Of a stretch of DNA of 64,000 bases, positions 26,283 through 33,320 are shown piece after piece. This DNA is from Pukyongia salina (GTDB taxonomy: Bacteria; Bacteroidota; Bacteroidia; Flavobacteriales; Flavobacteriaceae): the NCBI RefSeq assembly GCF_002966125.1, contig NZ_CP027062.1, forward strand, positions 1-64,000. The letters are read 5' to 3'. Below the pieces are notes generated by a model that had not been told where the DNA came from, ran no database searches, and saw only the letters and a program-made list of their open reading frames with translations. The first letter of the stretch is position 1. Each line of letters opens with the position of its first letter. The translations under genes and the position numbers were made by a program.

Positions 26283-27488
26283 GTGAACCCATCTGCATCA
26301 GACTGGATACCTAAATATCTCCACATACTGGAAAAAAATTCGAAGGCTATCGAGTTCTCCGATGAAATGGCTTTTTACGCAGCCCTTAAAAAAACAGGTT
26401 TCATTTACGGGGTTTCGCTGGATGCCATTCCGAAGAAATCAATTAGTTCCTTAAATCTCACCCGGGAGGAGTTCACCAAGGTGAATCTGTTTCATGCCCT
26501 GTTGTTTACCCACCACAATTTTAAGGGCAATATGGATCACGAAGCTGCTATTGAAAGTATTATCAATTTCTACGATGATATGGACAAGGCCAAGACGGGA
26601 TTTCTGCAAAAACTAACCTTGTCCCCTTCGCCGTCTCAGAAGCTTGAGAAAATGCTGGCAGCGAGACTACAGGAGACCAATACTTTTTTGCATAAGGGAG
26701 CCACCGGTATACTTACCTATGCTTTGTTATTTGTAGATGTTTTGGCGTATCGATATGCAATTAAAAAACCGGAATCCTTCCGTAAATATGCCGAGAAAGT
26801 TGAAAGCACGGTGATCAATGCTTGTTTTCTGGCGTTGAGTTCGAAGAAGAAGAAGAATAAATACGACAAATTATTAATTGAGCTCTTTCAATCGTCTGCA
26901 TATTATCTTTCAGCCCACCGATCGTCGAAAAAAGTGAGCCTGAAAAGCTTACCTCATTTAAAAACAGCCACCGAGCTTGAAAAAAGATACATTCTGGACA
27001 TTTGTACGATCACCGTATGGGACGACCATACGATGGACGAGGATGAATTTTCATTTCTGAAGGAGTTAACCTCTTATCTCGAACTCCCGGAAAACAACCT
27101 GGAGAATAGTCTCGCAGATCTGGCCATATTTATGAGCGAACATAAAACCTCGATCAAACTTTTTGAATATGCCAATCCGGTAAAATTGTTTTATAAGCAA
27201 TCGACATCCACCGTAAAATTGCTCATCTTAAGGAACAAGAAAAGGCTTCAGAAGGAACTTGAGGAAAGTGGGGAATTATTAGTATTATTAACACAATCCA
27301 CCCTCCGCGAACTCACCGATGATGAAAAAACCAAGGTAAAACAGCAATTGCTGGACATCTGTAAAACCGTTCCATCATTAACGGTATTCCTATTGCCAGG
27401 CGGTACAGTTTTGCTCCCTATTTTAATAAAATTTATTCCACAATTACTACCCTCTTCGTTTAGGGAAAATCAAATTGACAAGCCGTGA
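26283..27488 (+). CDS. LETM1-related biofilm-associated protein
   Basis: The protein has 401 residues with a GTG start; the sequence MNPSASDWI at this start matches how the family begins. It is largely helical. The C-terminal 70 residues (LTQSTLRELTDDEKTKVKQQ, then ICKTVPSLTVFLLPGGTVLLPILIKFIP) resemble the membrane-associated LETM1 domain of mitochondrial ion exchangers. Flavobacterial members are annotated as biofilm-associated on the basis of mutant work that I cannot verify here. The hydrophobic stretch near residue 375 could be a membrane anchor. The next gene begins 3 bases after the stop. Confidence 0.75.
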   Translation: MNPSASDWIPKYLHILEKNSKAIEFSDEMAFYAALKKTGFIYGVSLDAIPKKSISSLNLTREEFTKVNLFHALLFTHHNFKGNMDHEAAIESIINFYDDMDKAKTGFLQKLTLSPSPSQKLEKMLAARLQETNTFLHKGATGILTYALLFVDVLAYRYAIKKPESFRKYAEKVESTVINACFLALSSKKKKNKYDKLLIELFQSSAYYLSAHRSSKKVSLKSLPHLKTATELEKRYILDICTITVWDDHTMDEDEFSFLKELTSYLELPENNLENSLADLAIFMSEHKTSIKLFEYANPVKLFYKQSTSTVKLLILRNKKRLQKELEESGELLVLLTQSTLRELTDDEKTKVKQQLLDICKTVPSLTVFLLPGGTVLLPILIKFIPQLLPSSFRENQIDKP

Positions 27489-27491
27489 TCT

Positions 27492-28448
27492 ATGCTTAAA
27501 AAATTTCTACTATTTATATTTAGTGCCTTTGTGCTAAATGCAACTTACGGGCAAGCTGAAATCGCCAATACTGTCCCTTTTGTGGCGTATTGGTCTGTAG
27601 GTGATACATTTCAATTCAAGGTAAGGAAGATCAGCATACAATGGGATGATGATATCCTTGTAAAAGCAGATACGCTTTACCGCGATGTACGTTTTAAGGT
27701 GATAGATTCTACAGCCTCCATGTATAAAGTAGAGTGGCGGTATGTGAACGAATTTCAGGATGATCCCCTGGTGAAAAATGTGTTTAATGAACTTACTCGT
27801 AACAATGCCTACACTAAAGTTATATACACTACCGATGAAATGGGCGAATTTCAGGGTGTTGAAAACTGGAAAGAGATTCGTGATGACCTCATTGGGGAAT
27901 TAAAAGCCGCTATGAAGGGGAAATTATTCAAGAAAGAGCATGAAGAGGCCATGTATAAAAAAGCCATGCAACCTATCATCGAGGCGTACAGCACGAAAGC
28001 TGGTGTAGAAGAACTGGCGCTAAAGGAGCTCTATTATTTTCATATGCCGCTGGGATACGAATATACTATAGACGAGGTATACGAATACGAAGATGTACTA
28101 CCATCTCTCATTGGAGGGGAGGATATGCGTTGCGATTATAAGATCACGGTGGACAATATAGATCGTCAAAATGGAATTTGCAGGGTCACCGAAGAAATGA
28201 AGGTGAATCCTGATGATTCTAAACGGGAAGTCTTATCTATGATGGAAAGGATGGGAATTGCGTACGACAAATTTAGCGAGGAGATAGATGGGGCAAAACT
28301 CAATATGGAAGATTTTAATACCTATATCTACAATTTCGATTACGGACTCCCAATCACCATCAACACCAGCAGAATGGTGGATCTGCAAATAGAAGGAGAA
28401 AAACGACGAAAGGAGGAAAAGATCATCATAGACCTCATCTTTGATTGA
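27492..28448 (+). CDS. Secreted protein of unknown function
   Basis: This 318-residue protein has a clear signal peptide (MLKKFLLFIFSAFVLNATYG, then Q). The mature part alternates strands and helices and contains YWSVGDTFQFKVRKISIQW, MYKVEWRYVNEFQDD and a Lys/Glu-rich region, but no motif of a family I know. It is conserved in style with envelope proteins of flavobacteria. It follows the LETM1-related gene by 3 bases and so is probably co-transcribed with it. The stop is 12 bases from the convergent LytTR regulator stop; no strong terminator separates them. Confidence 0.7.
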   Translation: MLKKFLLFIFSAFVLNATYGQAEIANTVPFVAYWSVGDTFQFKVRKISIQWDDDILVKADTLYRDVRFKVIDSTASMYKVEWRYVNEFQDDPLVKNVFNELTRNNAYTKVIYTTDEMGEFQGVENWKEIRDDLIGELKAAMKGKLFKKEHEEAMYKKAMQPIIEAYSTKAGVEELALKELYYFHMPLGYEYTIDEVYEYEDVLPSLIGGEDMRCDYKITVDNIDRQNGICRVTEEMKVNPDDSKREVLSMMERMGIAYDKFSEEIDGAKLNMEDFNTYIYNFDYGLPITINTSRMVDLQIEGEKRRKEEKIIIDLIFD

Positions 28449-28460
28449 AAAAAGGAAAAA

Positions 28461-29216
28461 TTATTCCAGCCAGATCTTAAAGTCCTTAACTCTCTCTCGG
28501 GCTACAATTACCTGCTGTTCCTTGTAACTGATTAATTTAAGCTGAAGTCTGCTGTTGGTATAGGAGATAATGTCTCTTATGGCGTTGATGTTCACGATAA
28601 AGGTCCTGTTCACTCTGAAGAAATCCTGAGGAGTAAGTTCATCCTCTAATTGTTCAAGAGTTGTGTCTAGTAAATAATCACGCCCGTCTACTGTGTGTGC
28701 GTAGGTGCCTTTATTTTCGGAGTAAAAACATTCGATCTCATCCACAGCGATCATTTTTATGTGTTGCCCGATCCTGGTAGTAAATCTCTTTTTGTACTGT
28801 TGCCCCACAGGGTTGGCGAGTAACTTCCTGATATCTTCAAAATTGAGCTGCACATTTTGTTTTATCGGGGCGTGTTCGCGAAATTTTCGCACCGCAGCCT
28901 CTAGTTCCTCCTCATCTATAGGTTTCAGGAGGTAGTCTATGCTGTTTAATTTAAATGCCTGTAAGGCGTATTCATCGAAGGCTGTGGTAAAGATAATCGC
29001 ACTTTTAACTTCCACTTCATCGAAGATCTCGAAGGAAAGGCCATCGCTTAGCTGGATGTCCAGGAAGATAAGATCGGGGTGTTCGTTGTTTGCAAACCAT
29101 TCTACCGCTTCCCCAACACTGTGTAGCATAACATTCACAGCCACATTTTGTTTTTCCAGCATGCGTTGCAATCGTCTTGCCGATGGTTTTTCGTCCTCGA
29201 TAATTAGTACATTCAT
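28461..29216 (-). CDS. LytTR family response regulator
   Basis: This 251-residue regulator has a receiver domain at residues 1-115, with acidic residues in VLIIEDEKPS and the phosphoacceptor D53 in LIFLDIQLSDG, and the TTAFDEYALQAF and LLKPIDEEEL motifs. A LytTR DNA-binding domain occupies 140-250 (FTTRIGQHIKMIAVDEIECF, FFRVNRTFIVNINAI, LKLISYKEQQVIVARERVKDF). It is the last gene on the strand that runs from the LytS-like kinase through four 2TM genes, so it is most likely the kinase's cognate regulator. Its DNA targets are unknown; LytTR proteins often control envelope genes. Confidence 0.93.
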   Translation of the reverse strand: MNVLIIEDEKPSARRLQRMLEKQNVAVNVMLHSVGEAVEWFANNEHPDLIFLDIQLSDGLSFEIFDEVEVKSAIIFTTAFDEYALQAFKLNSIDYLLKPIDEEELEAAVRKFREHAPIKQNVQLNFEDIRKLLANPVGQQYKKRFTTRIGQHIKMIAVDEIECFYSENKGTYAHTVDGRDYLLDTTLEQLEDELTPQDFFRVNRTFIVNINAIRDIISYTNSRLQLKLISYKEQQVIVARERVKDFKIWLE

Positions 29217-29273
29217 ATTGTAAATCTAAATATTATTATTTTCTGAAGATGATACAGTGGAGTAACCACTATA

Positions 29274-29615
29274 TCAATCTTGTTCCTTATCGAATTTCCT
29301 GAGCTCCTCCATATCTTTTTCCATGTATTCCCTGATCTTACGCTCCTCCCATTTCTTTATAAAGCCACTTTTAAACTGAAAGACATACAAACCGTGAAAT
29401 AGTAGACCGACGCCCCAGGCTACTGGAGAAATAAAATGAGGCCATTCTGGCATTTCGAGTGAAAGAACATTGCCAGACAATAATCCGGATGCCGTTAATA
29501 AGATAAAAGTGTTTACTAATATGTAAATAGTTAAGTGTGTATAAAACCCTTTGATCTCAGCCACTTTCTTTTTGGCGCGTTTATACTTTTCTGTATCGTT
29601 CTCTGAAGTTTTCAT
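29274..29615 (-). CDS. 2TM domain-containing protein (copy 1)
   Basis: This 113-residue membrane protein has a charged N-terminal helix (RAKKKVAEIKGFYTHL), two transmembrane helices (TIYILVNTFILLTA and FISPVAWGVGLLFHGLYVF), and the C-terminal signature KKWEERKIREYMEKDM. It is one of five copies of this domain in the locus. Its ATG overlaps the TGA of copy 2 (ATGA), so the two are translationally coupled. The role of free-standing 2TM proteins is not established. Given the fused copy at the end of the neighbouring kinase, assembly with the kinase in the inner membrane is a reasonable inference. Confidence 0.85.
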   Translation of the reverse strand: MKTSENDTEKYKRAKKKVAEIKGFYTHLTIYILVNTFILLTASGLLSGNVLSLEMPEWPHFISPVAWGVGLLFHGLYVFQFKSGFIKKWEERKIREYMEKDMEELRKFDKEQD

Positions 29616-29959
29616 AGCTCTCGTTTATTTCGTTCTTCCGCTTCTTCTTTTTCAATGATCTCGCGGATCTTTCGTTCCTCCCAGTTTTTCAGAAACCCAA
29701 ACTTATGTCTATATACATACAGCCCATGAATAAGAAGGCCAATGCCCCATAAAATGGCAGTTCCGTAAGTGTTCCATCGTAGCCAGCTTTCGAAATTCCA
29801 GTCGAATTCATGATCGCTAAAGGCATCCATTATATTGGCCTTTATTAAAAGCAAGATGATATTTACGATGATGTAAGCCGTAAGATGTTTGTGAAAGCCT
29901 TTGATATCGTTCACCTTCTTCCGCGCTCTCTCGTATTTTTCCTGATCTGATATTTTCAT
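29612..29959 (-). CDS. 2TM domain-containing protein (copy 2)
   Basis: This protein has 115 residues from the ATG at 29959; an upstream in-frame ATG at 29980 would overlap the previous gene, and the other copies start like MKISDQEKYERARKKV. It has the same layout as its neighbours: an N-terminal basic helix ending NDIKGFHKHL, two membrane helices with a somewhat longer loop (SDHEFDWNFESWLRWN), and the tail KNWEERKIREIIEKEE. The loop is longer and richer in aromatic and acidic residues than in the other copies, which could alter what it senses. Confidence 0.85.
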   Translation of the reverse strand: MKISDQEKYERARKKVNDIKGFHKHLTAYIIVNIILLLIKANIMDAFSDHEFDWNFESWLRWNTYGTAILWGIGLLIHGLYVYRHKFGFLKNWEERKIREIIEKEEAEERNKREL

Positions 29960-29970
29960 GTAGTGTGAAA

Positions 29971-30279
29971 TTAATTCCATTGGTTCTTTTTATCTTCCTC
30001 TTCCAAAAACTCCTTCATCTTTTTTTCTTCCCAATCCTTACTCAGGAACGGATTCCACCGGAATGCTTTAGCGGCCTGGAAGAATAAGGCAATTCCCCAG
30101 CCAAAGGCAGCCCACAAGAACCACATATATCGCCACTCGTTGGTGTAGTAGTTGAGTGCGGCTAAAAACCCAATGAACAAGCTGTAGAGTATTAATGAGG
30201 TGTAGAATTTTTTGATCTCCTCCACACGCTCTTTAGCTCGTAAGTATTTATTTTCTCTATTTTCTTTATTTAGATCCAT
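29971..30279 (-). CDS. 2TM domain-containing protein (copy 3)
   Basis: This 102-residue protein has the basic helix RAKERVEEIKKFYTSL, two membrane helices (ILYSLFIGFLAALNYYT and WFLWAAFGWGIALFFQAA), and the tail KDWEEKKMKEFLEEED. It is the most diverged copy: the tail reads WEEKKMK instead of WEERKIR, and the loop carries YYTNEWRY. Its stop is 11 bases from the start of copy 2. It belongs to the same operon as the kinase and the other 2TM genes. Confidence 0.85.
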   Translation of the reverse strand: MDLNKENRENKYLRAKERVEEIKKFYTSLILYSLFIGFLAALNYYTNEWRYMWFLWAAFGWGIALFFQAAKAFRWNPFLSKDWEEKKMKEFLEEEDKKNQWN

Positions 30280-30306
30280 GCTATAGTCTTGATAATTCTA
30301 TCTCTG

Positions 30307-30600
30307 TTAATAATAACGTTCCTCTTCTTCAATGAACTGCCTGATCTTTCGCTCCTCCCAATTCTTACCAAAAAACAGGCTCCATCCAAAAGCGTCGGTA
30401 GCATGACCAAGGATCCCTAATCCCCAACCCACTATAGGAAAAATTGCCCATGGAAAACTTGTACTTATTACATTCAGATAAATAAAGAATGGTACAAAAA
30501 TCAGGTAAAGTACCAGATTAATATAGAATCCTTTTAGTTTTTCAACTCGCTGTCGAGCTCTTTGAACTTTAGAATCGTTGTTTTCAATTAATGTTCTCAT
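30307..30600 (-). CDS. 2TM domain-containing protein (copy 4)
   Basis: This 97-residue protein, with basic helix RARQRVEKLKGFYINL, has two membrane helices (LVLYLIFVPFFIYLNV and IFPIVGWGLGILGHATDAF) and the tail KNWEERKIRQFIEEEE. It is the copy closest to the domain fused to the kinase: both share VPFFIYLN, STSFPWA and GILGHA/GVLGHA type segments. This suggests that copy 4 and the fused domain arose from a recent duplication, with the fusion formed in one of them. About 100 bases separate it from the kinase stop. Confidence 0.88.
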   Translation of the reverse strand: MRTLIENNDSKVQRARQRVEKLKGFYINLVLYLIFVPFFIYLNVISTSFPWAIFPIVGWGLGILGHATDAFGWSLFFGKNWEERKIRQFIEEEERYY

Positions 30601-30702
30601 GTTGATGCAATTTTAAGATTACACTGTAAAAATATTTCAGAAAACCAACCTCCGAAAACAATAAGGTATGAACTGTCGATTTCGATTCCTCAATTGTAGA
30701 TT

Positions 30703-32028
30703 TCAGGAATCTTCATCCATAAATTTACGGATTTTACGCTCTTCCCATTCCTTTCCAAACAGAGGGTTCCAGCCGAAAACTTCAGATGCGTGCCCCAACA
30801 CTCCAAAGCCCCAACCCCCTATAGGGAATAAGGCCCAGGGAAAACTAGTGCTTCTTAAATTGAGATAAATAAAGAAAGGGACCATAATAAGATAAATAGT
30901 GAAATGGATGTAAAATCCTTTAAGTTCTTCCACTTTCTTTTTGGCGCGCTCCAGGCGTTTACCGCTAATATACATGTCTTGTGTTTGCATGGTCATTGTA
31001 GATTTAGTTAGGAGGGGTATCGCCACTTTAAACTCTCCTTTTTCCTGCTTCACTTCAACAGGCCTGTCTGTAAGTAAAAAATAGCGTTGCTTAATATTTT
31101 CCAGCCCTACTCCACTACTTTCCTTAACTACATTCTTTGGTTGAACATTATTTTTTATAACCAAGCTGCCCCGGTCTTCATAAATTGTAATATGAAGTTT
31201 CCTGGACGGGGTAACCTGGTTGTGTTTTACTGCATTCTCGAGTAACAACTGCAAACTCAATGGTACCACCTTGGCTTCGGGGTTACTTAATTGTTCCGGC
31301 ACTGTAAATACGATGCTGTCTTCAAACCGCATCTTGATTAGAGACATATACAATTTTGCGAACTTCAGCTCTTCCTCTACGGTGATCAATTCCTTATTCT
31401 TTTGTTCCAGCACATACCGATAGACCTTCGAAAGGGAGGTGGTGAAACGTGTTGCTGCTTCAGGGTTCTCTTCAATAAGGCTTGTTAGTACGTTCAGGCT
31501 GTTGAATAGAAAATGCGGATCCAGCTGATTTTTCAACGCATCGAACTGAGCCGAAGCTGTTTTAGCAATGATCTTTTGTTCCTTTACACGGGTCTCCTGT
31601 TTGTATTTGTAATAATGGAATCCGTAAAAGATGGAAACAATTACCATGGAAATTATAAATCCGGTGGAGTAATATTGCAGCTGTTCTCCCGCGATAAATT
31701 CGGAAAACGATTCCCCCTTTACGATCATTTCGGTGATCCAGCGGATAAATATCAACCCAAGTATGGTGATTAGAATCCCACCCGCAAATGCTTTCAGAAG
31801 TACGTTGGTTTTAAACAACTCCTGTTTGTAGTGATGTTGCATATAGCGGATGTAATACATATTTGCCATATACAGAACCACAGAGTAGAGCTGATTGTAA
31901 AGAAAAGCCAGCAGCAGGGTCTTACCATCATAGGTGTAATTACCTGTTAAATATTGTATTAACCCTAATACAATGAATATTAGGATTCCTACAAAAAAGG
32001 CCTTGCCAAGTTCTTTAAAAAAAAACAT
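30703..32028 (-). CDS. LytS-like sensor histidine kinase with a C-terminal 2TM domain
   Basis: This 441-residue membrane protein has an N-terminal part (residues 1-145) with about four transmembrane helices. The histidine kinase follows, with phosphoacceptor H172 in DPHFLFNSLNVL, the N box in LLLENAVKHNQ and the G box GVGLENIKQRY. Residues about 350-441 are a full 2TM domain (RAKKKVEELKGFYIHF, two membrane helices, then KEWEERKIRKFMDED). A C-terminal membrane domain after the ATP-binding domain is an unusual topology: the kinase core would be tethered at both ends. It pairs with the LytTR regulator at the end of the operon. A secreted TPR-like protein gene ends 2 bases upstream. Confidence 0.92.
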   Translation of the reverse strand: MFFFKELGKAFFVGILIFIVLGLIQYLTGNYTYDGKTLLLAFLYNQLYSVVLYMANMYYIRYMQHHYKQELFKTNVLLKAFAGGILITILGLIFIRWITEMIVKGESFSEFIAGEQLQYYSTGFIISMVIVSIFYGFHYYKYKQETRVKEQKIIAKTASAQFDALKNQLDPHFLFNSLNVLTSLIEENPEAATRFTTSLSKVYRYVLEQKNKELITVEEELKFAKLYMSLIKMRFEDSIVFTVPEQLSNPEAKVVPLSLQLLLENAVKHNQVTPSRKLHITIYEDRGSLVIKNNVQPKNVVKESSGVGLENIKQRYFLLTDRPVEVKQEKGEFKVAIPLLTKSTMTMQTQDMYISGKRLERAKKKVEELKGFYIHFTIYLIMVPFFIYLNLRSTSFPWALFPIGGWGFGVLGHASEVFGWNPLFGKEWEERKIRKFMDEDS

Positions 32029-32030
32029 AG

Positions 32031-32657
32031 TTAGTTACCGCAATTCTCCTGTAATACCTGTTCTGCGTATTCACCACCACCTTGGGGATAATACTCCCCG
32101 GCCGGTTCTTCGGCGGCGAAAAGTTCGATGGCTTTTCTTATATCGTCGCAGTACATATCGGTTGGTTGATTGAAAAATTTGGCCGTTCCAATATCCCATT
32201 GGGCTTTCCCAAGAACAACTCTGGGATTCTCCGGTGCTATTTCGAAGGCCTTCTTATATAATTCGGCTATTTTGGGGGATAGTTTCATCCCGTATTGTTG
32301 TCCGTCGTACACAACCCAGGCTGTCAATATCTGGGCCTCCAACACCAGGACCTCCGGATTGTTTTCGGTTAGTGCCTTGGCATCGTTCAGGAAGTTTCTG
32401 GCTTTTTCAATCTGTGCTTTCATCTTTTCTTTGTCTTTTTCGCCAAAACTGTTGAACACGTTTATCTGCGCCGCGTAAAAAGGAGGCAGCCAATTTTCGG
32501 TTTCTGCCTGGGCGATGCGTTCAAACAAATTTGCGGCTTCCCACGATTTATCCGATTTCCAAAGTTCGAAAGCTTTCTCCATACCTTGCTGATATTTGGA
32601 TTGCGCAAAACTGCTTACCGTTACCATGGTAAAGAGTATAAATAGTATTTTTTTCAT
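32031..32657 (-). CDS. Secreted TPR-like protein in the 2TM-kinase operon
   Basis: This 208-residue protein has a signal peptide (MKKILFILFTMVTVSSFAQ). The mature part is helical with TPR-like pairs (YQQGMEKAFELWKSDKSW, AQINVFNSFGEKDKEKMK, LVLEAQILTAWVVYDGQQ), and it ends with a cysteine near the C-terminus. Its function is unknown. The stop codon is 2 bases before the kinase start, so it is translated from the same message; it could be the extracytoplasmic partner or input for the sensor. The 144-base gap upstream shows no clear promoter. Confidence 0.75.
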   Translation of the reverse strand: MKKILFILFTMVTVSSFAQSKYQQGMEKAFELWKSDKSWEAANLFERIAQAETENWLPPFYAAQINVFNSFGEKDKEKMKAQIEKARNFLNDAKALTENNPEVLVLEAQILTAWVVYDGQQYGMKLSPKIAELYKKAFEIAPENPRVVLGKAQWDIGTAKFFNQPTDMYCDDIRKAIELFAAEEPAGEYYPQGGGEYAEQVLQENCGN

Positions 32658-32801
32658 ATCTGTAAAATTAAGATAGTTAAGGTTGCAATGATTATTTATA
32701 AAGAGCAGTTCCCTTGTTTTTTATAGTTAAGTGGATGTTGATTGATTAATTATCTCCCTGTCGTAATTAGATCTGGAAGTTACTAAACAAAATTTGAAAC
32801 G

Positions 32802-33215
32802 CTACATATTGATATCCAGCTTTCGCAATTCTCCGTCCTTAACTTCGAACTTTGCGTCTTTCCATTTTGGCGGACCGAAGAATCCACGTGCGTTATTGGA
32901 CGTGCCGTAAGGTTCGGAAGGGATCATCCCCAGGAGCATATTCAATTGCCCGTTATCGTCTTCATCGTGATAGCATGAGATAGCATAGATCCCATCCGGG
33001 ATATCGATAAAAGTTACCGTAGCCTGCTTGTTAACGATCTCCTTCTTCACAGCTTTGTACGTCTCCGCTAAGAATTTGCTCTCGTCGTTGTATAGTCCTA
33101 CGCGCACATGGCCGTTATCGTTATCGAAGTCTCTAATGGAAACTTCTACTGTATTTTGACCATGCATTACCATCCCGGTAAGCAGTAAAATGAGGTATGA
33201 AATGATTGTGTGCAT
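32802..33215 (-). CDS. DUF2141 domain-containing secreted protein
   Basis: This 137-residue protein has a signal peptide (LILLLTGMVMHGQ). The DUF2141 beta-sandwich is visible as VRVGLYNDESKFL, ATVTFIDIPDGIYAISCYHD, then EPYGTSNNARGFFGPP and WKDAKFEV. Members are small secreted or periplasmic proteins of unknown function. A paralogue at 51314-51754 shares the GPP-x-W-x-DAKFEV ending. Gaps of 145 bases upstream and 105 bases downstream show nothing recognisable. Confidence 0.88.
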   Translation of the reverse strand: MHTIISYLILLLTGMVMHGQNTVEVSIRDFDNDNGHVRVGLYNDESKFLAETYKAVKKEIVNKQATVTFIDIPDGIYAISCYHDEDDNGQLNMLLGMIPSEPYGTSNNARGFFGPPKWKDAKFEVKDGELRKLDINM

Positions 33216-33320
33216 AATGTGGTTTTTTAAGATTACTCAAATGTCCTTAGGTTTATGAACTTTCCATAATCTATACTACCCAACTGTAATTTTTAAGGGA
33301 TGAACTGTTACTCTCCAGGT

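Noticed and set aside
29612-29980. Longer start of 2TM copy 2 at 29980
   Set aside because: It would overlap copy 3, and the other copies support the start at 29959.
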